Shown here: piece after piece, positions 7,810 through 11,455 of the stretch | How positions within the stretch are numbered: position 1 is the stretch's first letter | How the letters are laid out: every line of letters starts with the position of its first letter | Assembly: GCA_030601605.1 (NCBI GenBank) | Contig: JAUVTI010000046.1 | Span: 1 to 11,455, forward strand | Length of the DNA stretch: 11,455 nucleotides | Direction: 5' to 3' | Source of the DNA: Gemmatimonadales bacterium | Lineage (GTDB): Bacteria > Gemmatimonadota > Gemmatimonadetes > Gemmatimonadales > GWC2-71-9 | Made by a program: the position numbers and the translations under genes | The notes under the pieces: generated by a model | Database searches by the model: none | What the model saw: only the letters and a program-made list of their open reading frames with translations | What the model was told of the DNA's origin: nothing

Positions 7810-7834
7810 CAACCATTTGCCGGGTCCCGGGGTT

Positions 7835-7861
7835 ATACAGGTGTCTAGGCGCGTAGGTGTC
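7835..7861. repeat. Degenerate octamer tandem repeat (about 3 units)
   Basis: AGG trinucleotides sit exactly 8 nt apart at 7839, 7847 and 7855, giving units ACAGGTGT, CTAGGCGC and GTAGGTGT. The period fades after 7861. It starts 26 nt after the kinase stop codon. Confidence 0.5.
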
Positions 7862-8041
7862 CGGAGGTCGGAAGGGTGTAGTGGTGATCGGACCTCTCCG
7901 CTACAACTGCAGCCTACTGGGCGCCTATGCCCTAGACGCTACGTAGGGTTCGTAGGCCCCATCTGGGGACCAGCGGCCAGGCTGGATGTCTGGACGCACA
8001 GGCGCCTGGTGGCGGACGGGTTGTCTCAACCTGCGGCCACC

Positions 8042-8065
8042 CGGCGTCTCGGCGTTCCGGCGCCT
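8042..8065. repeat. Tandem octamer repeat CGGCG-YYY (3 units)
   Basis: Three consecutive 8-nt units CGGCGTCT, CGGCGTTC and CGGCGCCT share CGGCG followed by three pyrimidines. They lie about 95 nt upstream of the msrP start. The period matches that of the array at 7835-7861, though the unit differs. Confidence 0.55.
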
Positions 8066-8157
8066 ATTCTATTCCCATGCATTCCCCCGCGGGAACAATC
8101 CGGGTGTGTCCGGCATTCAACATCAACGTGCCAGCAATCCGTCCGTGAGGAAGAGCG

Positions 8158-9099
8158 ATGCTCATCAAGCGGCCTGACGACATCGAGGCCTCCGAGATCA
8201 CCGAAGAGCGCGACTACTGGGACCGTCGCCGCTTCATTGGCGCGACGGCGGCGGCCGGCGTCGCCCTGGCCGCGGCGGCGGTGCCGAGTGTCCTGGTGGC
8301 GTGCAACCGGGCGGCCAGCGGGTCCGAGCGGCGCACCAGCGAGGACGACGAGCTGACCCCGTACGACGACGTCACGAGCTACAACAACTTCTACGAGTTC
8401 GGCACCGGCAAGGACGATCCCAAGAAGCGGGCCCACATGCTGCGCACGCGGCCCTGGACGGTGGTGGTGGAGGGTGAGGTTCACCGGCCCGGAACGTTCG
8501 ATATCGACGAGTTGTGGTCACGGTTCCCCCCCGAAGAGCGGATCTACTGCCTGCGCTGCGTAGAGGCCTGGTCGATGGTGATCCCGTGGCTCGGTTTCCC
8601 GCTCAAGGACCTGCTGGGAGCGGTCGAGCCCACTTCCCACGCGAAGTTCGTGGAGTTCACGACGCTGCACGATCCGGAGCAGATGCCGGGTCAGCGGCGC
8701 GACGTTCTCCCGTGGCCCTACGTCGAGGGGCTGCGGCTGGACGAGGCGATGCATCCGCTCACTCTCATGGCGGTCGGGCTCTACGGTGAGGAGCTACCCA
8801 ACCAGAATGGCGCGCCGATCCGGCTCATCGTGCCGTGGAAGTACGGGTTCAAGAGCGTCAAGTCCATCGTGCGGATCAGGCTCACGCGCACGCAGCCGGC
8901 CACGACCTGGAACTTCGTGCTGCCGCGCGAATACGGCTTCTACGCCAACGTGAATCCGGAAGTGGACCACCCGCGCTGGAGCCAGGCGCGCGAGCGCCGC
9001 ATCGGACACCTGTTCAAGCGGCCCACCCTCCCGTTCAACGGATACGCCGAACAGGTGGCGGGCTTGTACGACGGGATGGACCTGGGCCGCTACTACTGA
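8158..9099 (+). CDS. msrP: Protein-methionine-sulfoxide reductase catalytic subunit MsrP (YedY)
   Basis: The 313-residue product is a sulfite-oxidase-fold molybdopterin enzyme that reduces methionine sulfoxide in periplasmic proteins. The N-terminus (MLIKRPDDIEASEIT) is typical of MsrP. A twin-arginine signal follows (DRRRFIG, 22-28) with a hydrophobic stretch to 47, indicating folded, cofactor-loaded export. The molybdenum ligand is Cys134 in LRCVEAWSMVIPWLGFPL; Cys131 lies three residues before it. The central GEELPNQNGAPIRLIVPWKYGFKS block and the C-terminal NPEVDHPRW and NGY segments are family hallmarks. Unusually, the Tat signal ends in LVAC (46-49), which looks like a lipobox, so the mature enzyme may be lipid-anchored rather than soluble. 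GAGGAAG 8147-8153 supports the ATG. msrQ follows after 7 nt, so the two form an operon. Full length, with no sign of damage. Confidence 0.95.
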   Translation: MLIKRPDDIEASEITEERDYWDRRRFIGATAAAGVALAAAAVPSVLVACNRAASGSERRTSEDDELTPYDDVTSYNNFYEFGTGKDDPKKRAHMLRTRPWTVVVEGEVHRPGTFDIDELWSRFPPEERIYCLRCVEAWSMVIPWLGFPLKDLLGAVEPTSHAKFVEFTTLHDPEQMPGQRRDVLPWPYVEGLRLDEAMHPLTLMAVGLYGEELPNQNGAPIRLIVPWKYGFKSVKSIVRIRLTRTQPATTWNFVLPREYGFYANVNPEVDHPRWSQARERRIGHLFKRPTLPFNGYAEQVAGLYDGMDLGRYY

Positions 9100-9106
9100 C
9101 CGGGCG

Positions 9107-9760
9107 ATGACGCAGGGGCAGTGGATCAGGCGGGTCGTGAAGCCCGCCGCGATCGTGCTATCGCTGGTGCCGGCGGCTCTGCTGCTGCGTGACACGATGA
9201 GCGGCAACCTCGGCTCCAACCCGATCGAGACCCTCACGCACCGCACGGGACTCACGGCGATCACCCTGCTCGTGATCACGCTCACGGTGACGCCCGCGAC
9301 GCGCCTGCTGCGGCTCCCGGCTCTGGTGCAGGTGAGGCGAGTCCTCGGGTTGCTCACCTTCTGTTACGCCACACTGCACTTCCTCATCTATCTCGCCGAC
9401 CAGACCGTGTTCGCGGGGCAGGGGCTGTCACTGGCAGCGGTGGGCGAGGACGTGGCCAAGCGTCCGTATATCACCGTCGGCTTCGCCACGTTTCTGCTGC
9501 TCGTTCCCCTCGCGGTGACTTCCACCAAGGGCTGGGTGAAGCGGCTGGGCGGCGCGCGGTGGCTGCGGTTGCACCAGCTGGTGTATGCGGCCGCAGCCGG
9601 AGCGGTGTTCCACTTCCTCTGGCTGGTCAAGGCGGACACTCGGCTGCCGGCAGTCTACGGGGTCCTGGTCGTGGCGCTGCTCGGATACCGGCTCGCCGTC
9701 AGGCGCCGGGGGTCGCGCAAGAGGACTCCTTCAGCAGCCGCGGCGGAGGGCTCCCGCTAG
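9107..9760 (+). CDS. msrQ: MsrQ (YedZ) haem-binding membrane subunit of the MsrPQ system
   Basis: The 217-residue membrane protein matches E. coli YedZ in length and pattern. About six helices are predicted; among them are AAIVLSLVPAALLL, TGLTAITLLVITLTVTPATR and VGFATFLLLVPLAVTST. Conserved blocks include NPIETLTHRTG (His45), VRRVLGLLTFCYATLHFLIYLADQ (His91), KRPYITVGF, and RLHQLVYAAAAGAVFHFLWLVK (His156 and His169). His91, His156 and His169 correspond to the haem-ligating histidines of the family. It passes electrons from the quinone pool or a cytoplasmic flavin reductase across the inner membrane to MsrP. It begins 7 nt after the msrP stop with no distinct Shine-Dalgarno, which suggests translational coupling. 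The tail (about 193-217) is Arg/Ser/Ala-rich and probably disordered in the cytoplasm. Confidence 0.95.
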   Translation: MTQGQWIRRVVKPAAIVLSLVPAALLLRDTMSGNLGSNPIETLTHRTGLTAITLLVITLTVTPATRLLRLPALVQVRRVLGLLTFCYATLHFLIYLADQTVFAGQGLSLAAVGEDVAKRPYITVGFATFLLLVPLAVTSTKGWVKRLGGARWLRLHQLVYAAAAGAVFHFLWLVKADTRLPAVYGVLVVALLGYRLAVRRRGSRKRTPSAAAAEGSR

Positions 9761-9769
9761 ACCGCAGCG

Positions 9770-9795
9770 CCGCCCCAGGCGGACGTTTCGATTTC
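9770..9795 (+). terminator. Weak candidate terminator after msrQ
   Basis: CCGCC (9770-9774), a 3-nt loop, and GGCGG (9778-9782) make a short GC hairpin 10 nt after the msrQ stop. It is followed by a moderately T-rich stretch to about 9795. The stem is only 5 bp and the T run is broken, so termination is uncertain. The rest of the 110-nt gap to the next gene shows no clear promoter. Confidence 0.2.
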
Positions 9796-9870
9796 TCCCA
9801 CGCCCCATTACCGTTCATCGAGCGCCGCGAAGGGCGTTCCAATACCCGACAGGTGAGACGAGGTGTGAGG

Positions 9871-11455
9871 ATGCGACTCAAGCACGTTGTGTGGATGGGT
9901 GCGGCGGCGGCCGCTCTGTTGAGCACCGGCTGCGCAACGGATGATCCGCAGCTCGCGGGTGCGCTGGAGACGATCACGGCCGAGGATGTCGCCCGGCACG
10001 TTCAGGTACTGGCGGCCGACTCCTTCGAGGGCCGGGCACCGTCGTCGCTCGGCGAAGTGAAGACGATCGAGTATGTGCGGAGCCAGTTCGCCGAGCTCGG
10101 CCTGGAGCCGGGCAACGGAGACAGCTACTTCCAGCAGGTGCCGCTCGTGTCGATCACCGCGGACCCGAATACGAGGCTCACCGTACGGGGTGGCGGCACC
10201 ACCACGAGCTACGCATACGGCCGCGACATGATGGCGTGGACGAAGCGGGTTACCGAGCGCGCCGGCGCGCGCGATGCTGAGCTCGTGTTCGTTGGCTACG
10301 GCATCGTGGCCCCCGAGTACGACTGGAACGATTACGAGGGCGTGGACGTGCGCGGCAAGATGGTGGTCATGCTCGTGAACGACCCCGGTTTTGCCACGAA
10401 GGACTCGTCGCTGTTCACCGGCAACGCGATGACGTACTACGGCCGCTGGACCTACAAGTTCGAGGAAGCCGCCCGGAAGGGTGCGATTGGCGCCTTGGCC
10501 GTGCACGAGACCGAGTGGGCGGGTTACCCCTGGGACGTGGTCAAGGGGAGCTGGAGCGGGGAGCAGTTCGACCTGGTGCATGAGGACGACAATATGTCGC
10601 GGGTGGCAGTGGAGGGCTGGATCACGCGCGATGCCGCGAACGCCGTCTTCGAGCAGGCCGGGCTCGACTTTGAATCCATCAAGTCGGAGGCTGCGACTCG
10701 CGACTTCGAGGCGGTCCCGATGGGGGTGACCGCGTCTATCGCGCTGCGGAACACGGTGCGGCGCTCGACGTCGAACAACGTCGTCGCGGTATGGCCCGGC
10801 ACCGACCGGGCCGACGAATACGTGGTCTACATGGGGCACTGGGATCATCTGGGTCTCGACCCCACGCTCGAGGGCGACCAGATCTACAACGGCGCCCTCG
10901 ACAACGCGACGGGAATCGCCGGCCTGTTCCAGGTGGCGCGCGCGTTCACGTCGCTGGAGACGAGGCCACAGCGCTCGGTGATGTTCCTCGCGGTCACCGC
11001 CGAGGAGCAGGGCCTGCTGGGCTCGGAGTACTACGCGACGCACCCGGTCGTGCCGCTCGCCAAGACGGTGGGCGCCATCAACATGGATGGGCTCAACGTG
11101 ATCGGCCGGATGCGGGACGTGACGGTGATCGGGCTGGGCTACTCGGAGCTCGACGACTACCTGGCTGAGGCGGCGCGCGCCCAGAGACGGCGAGTGCGCC
11201 CCGACCCCGAGTCGGAGAAGGGGTTCTACTTCCGCTCTGATCACTTCTCGTTCGCCAAGCAGGGTGTGCCCGCGCTCAACGCCGACGCCGGCATCGATCA
11301 CGTGGAGCACGGAGAGCAGTGGACGCTGGAGCGCAGGGCCGAGTACACCGCGGAGAAGTACCACAAGCCTGCCGACGAGTACGACCCCGATTGGGATCTC
11401 AGCGGGTTGGTGGACGACCTGAGACTGGTGTTCCGGGTGGGCTACGCGCTGGCCA
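9871..11455 (+). CDS. M28-family zinc metallopeptidase lipoprotein with PA-like insert, 3'-truncated by window
   Basis: 528 codons are visible and the frame is still open at the edge. The N-terminus is a lipoprotein signal (MRLKHVVWMG, then an Ala-rich core and LSTGC) with Cys21 as the lipidation site; Ala at +2 fits outer-membrane sorting. Residues about 36-130 lead to a protease-associated-like insert around ELVFVGYGIVAPEYDWNDYE and VRGKMVVMLVNDPG (roughly 140-290). The catalytic domain follows with all M28 landmarks: HWDHLG (ligand His323), NGALDNATG (bridging Asp344), TAEEQGLLGS (catalytic Glu378 and ligand Glu379), INMDG (ligand Asp406), SDHFSFAKQGVPAL, and YHKPADEYD (ligand His498). It is therefore probably an active di-zinc exopeptidase or aminopeptidase facing the periplasm or cell surface. 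The ATG at 9871 is preceded by GAGG at 9860-9863. It lies 110 nt after msrQ in the same direction and may be separately transcribed. The substrate is unknown. Confidence 0.94.
   Translation, partial: MRLKHVVWMGAAAAALLSTGCATDDPQLAGALETITAEDVARHVQVLAADSFEGRAPSSLGEVKTIEYVRSQFAELGLEPGNGDSYFQQVPLVSITADPNTRLTVRGGGTTTSYAYGRDMMAWTKRVTERAGARDAELVFVGYGIVAPEYDWNDYEGVDVRGKMVVMLVNDPGFATKDSSLFTGNAMTYYGRWTYKFEEAARKGAIGALAVHETEWAGYPWDVVKGSWSGEQFDLVHEDDNMSRVAVEGWITRDAANAVFEQAGLDFESIKSEAATRDFEAVPMGVTASIALRNTVRRSTSNNVVAVWPGTDRADEYVVYMGHWDHLGLDPTLEGDQIYNGALDNATGIAGLFQVARAFTSLETRPQRSVMFLAVTAEEQGLLGSEYYATHPVVPLAKTVGAINMDGLNVIGRMRDVTVIGLGYSELDDYLAEAARAQRRRVRPDPESEKGFYFRSDHFSFAKQGVPALNADAGIDHVEHGEQWTLERRAEYTAEKYHKPADEYDPDWDLSGLVDDLRLVFRVGYALA

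Larger units (their letters stand above)
7810..8157. other. Non-coding spacer with short repeats between kinase and msrP
   Basis: These 348 nt contain no credible gene; the open frames crossing them run into msrP in the wrong frame or lack a start signal. The content is degenerate 8-nt-period repeats at both ends and a central set of inverted repeats. GAGGTC (7864-7869) can pair with GACCTC (7891-7896). GTAGTGG (7878-7884) can pair with CCGCTAC (7898-7904) with one G-U. GCCTAC (7912-7917) can pair with GTAGGC (7952-7957), enclosing CCCTA/TAGGG (7930-7934/7944-7948). GGCGCCT recurs at 7920, 8001 and 8059. No strong intrinsic terminator or sigma70 promoter is obvious. GAGGAAG at 8147-8153 is the msrP ribosome site. 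Confidence 0.6.

Noticed and set aside
7820..7830. CCGGG-T-CCCGG palindrome after the kinase stop as a terminator
   Set aside because: A 1-nt loop cannot close such a stem, and no T run follows.
8092..8120. GGAAC as a -35 box of an extracytoplasmic-function sigma promoter for msrP
   Set aside because: No matching -10 element is found at the expected 16-17 nt spacing, so the match to GGAAC alone is not enough.
7817..8356. 179-codon plus-strand frame crossing the spacer into msrP
   Set aside because: It overlaps msrP by about 200 nt out of frame, its translation has no recognisable content, and it runs through the repeats.
9808..11364. 518-codon minus-strand frame opposite the M28 peptidase
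   Set aside because: It is antisense to a gene with every M28 metal ligand in frame. Its product is His/Arg/Val-rich with no domain signature, a typical reverse-strand shadow.

Overview
The window is a GC-rich stretch from a Gram-negative bacterium with an outer membrane. Evidence for that is an OEP/TolC-type outer-membrane channel, an RND/MacA-type periplasmic adaptor, a Tat-exported molybdoenzyme with its membrane haem partner, and two exported proteins with Sec or lipoprotein signals. The flavour (lipoprotein M28 peptidase with a PA-like insert, a very large NtrY-like kinase, a YedY/YedZ pair, strong GC3 bias) fits Gemmatimonadota or a neighbouring soil phylum. That placement is an inference; there is no rRNA or other marker gene here.

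Layout. Positions 1-3828 hold four genes on the minus strand, transcribed right to left: a creatininase-family amidohydrolase (3828-3079), a small exported protein of unknown function (3068-2379), a TolC-family outer-membrane channel (2212-716), and an MFP/HlyD-family adaptor (700 to the window edge, incomplete). Gaps are 10 nt, 166 nt and 15 nt. The 166-nt gap carries a perfect 8-bp inverted repeat beside a TATGAT hexamer, a plausible promoter/operator for the tolC-adaptor efflux unit.

Positions 3799-7809 on the plus strand encode one very large NtrY-like sensor histidine kinase of about 1,336 residues, with several membrane modules, HAMP, PAS, HisKA and HATPase domains. It starts head-to-head with the creatininase gene, and the best start (TTG with a well-placed Shine-Dalgarno) makes the two genes overlap by 30 nt. 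No response regulator is present beside it.

Positions 7810-8157 are non-coding, with degenerate 8-nt-period repeats and nested inverted repeats. Next comes msrP-msrQ (8158-9760), the periplasmic methionine sulfoxide reductase system: a molybdopterin catalytic subunit and a haem b membrane subunit that feeds it electrons. After 110 nt, an M28-family zinc metallopeptidase lipoprotein begins at 9871 and runs off the right edge with all its expected metal ligands present.

Together the genes concern the cell envelope: efflux, envelope or membrane sensing, repair of oxidised periplasmic proteins, and extracytoplasmic peptide hydrolysis. I see no mobile element, CRISPR array, tRNA or rRNA, and no convincing unknown multi-gene system. 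The least ordinary items are the giant orphan kinase and its overlapping divergent start, the repetitive spacer at 7810-8157, a lipobox in the Tat signal of MsrP, and the operator-like palindrome before the efflux genes.
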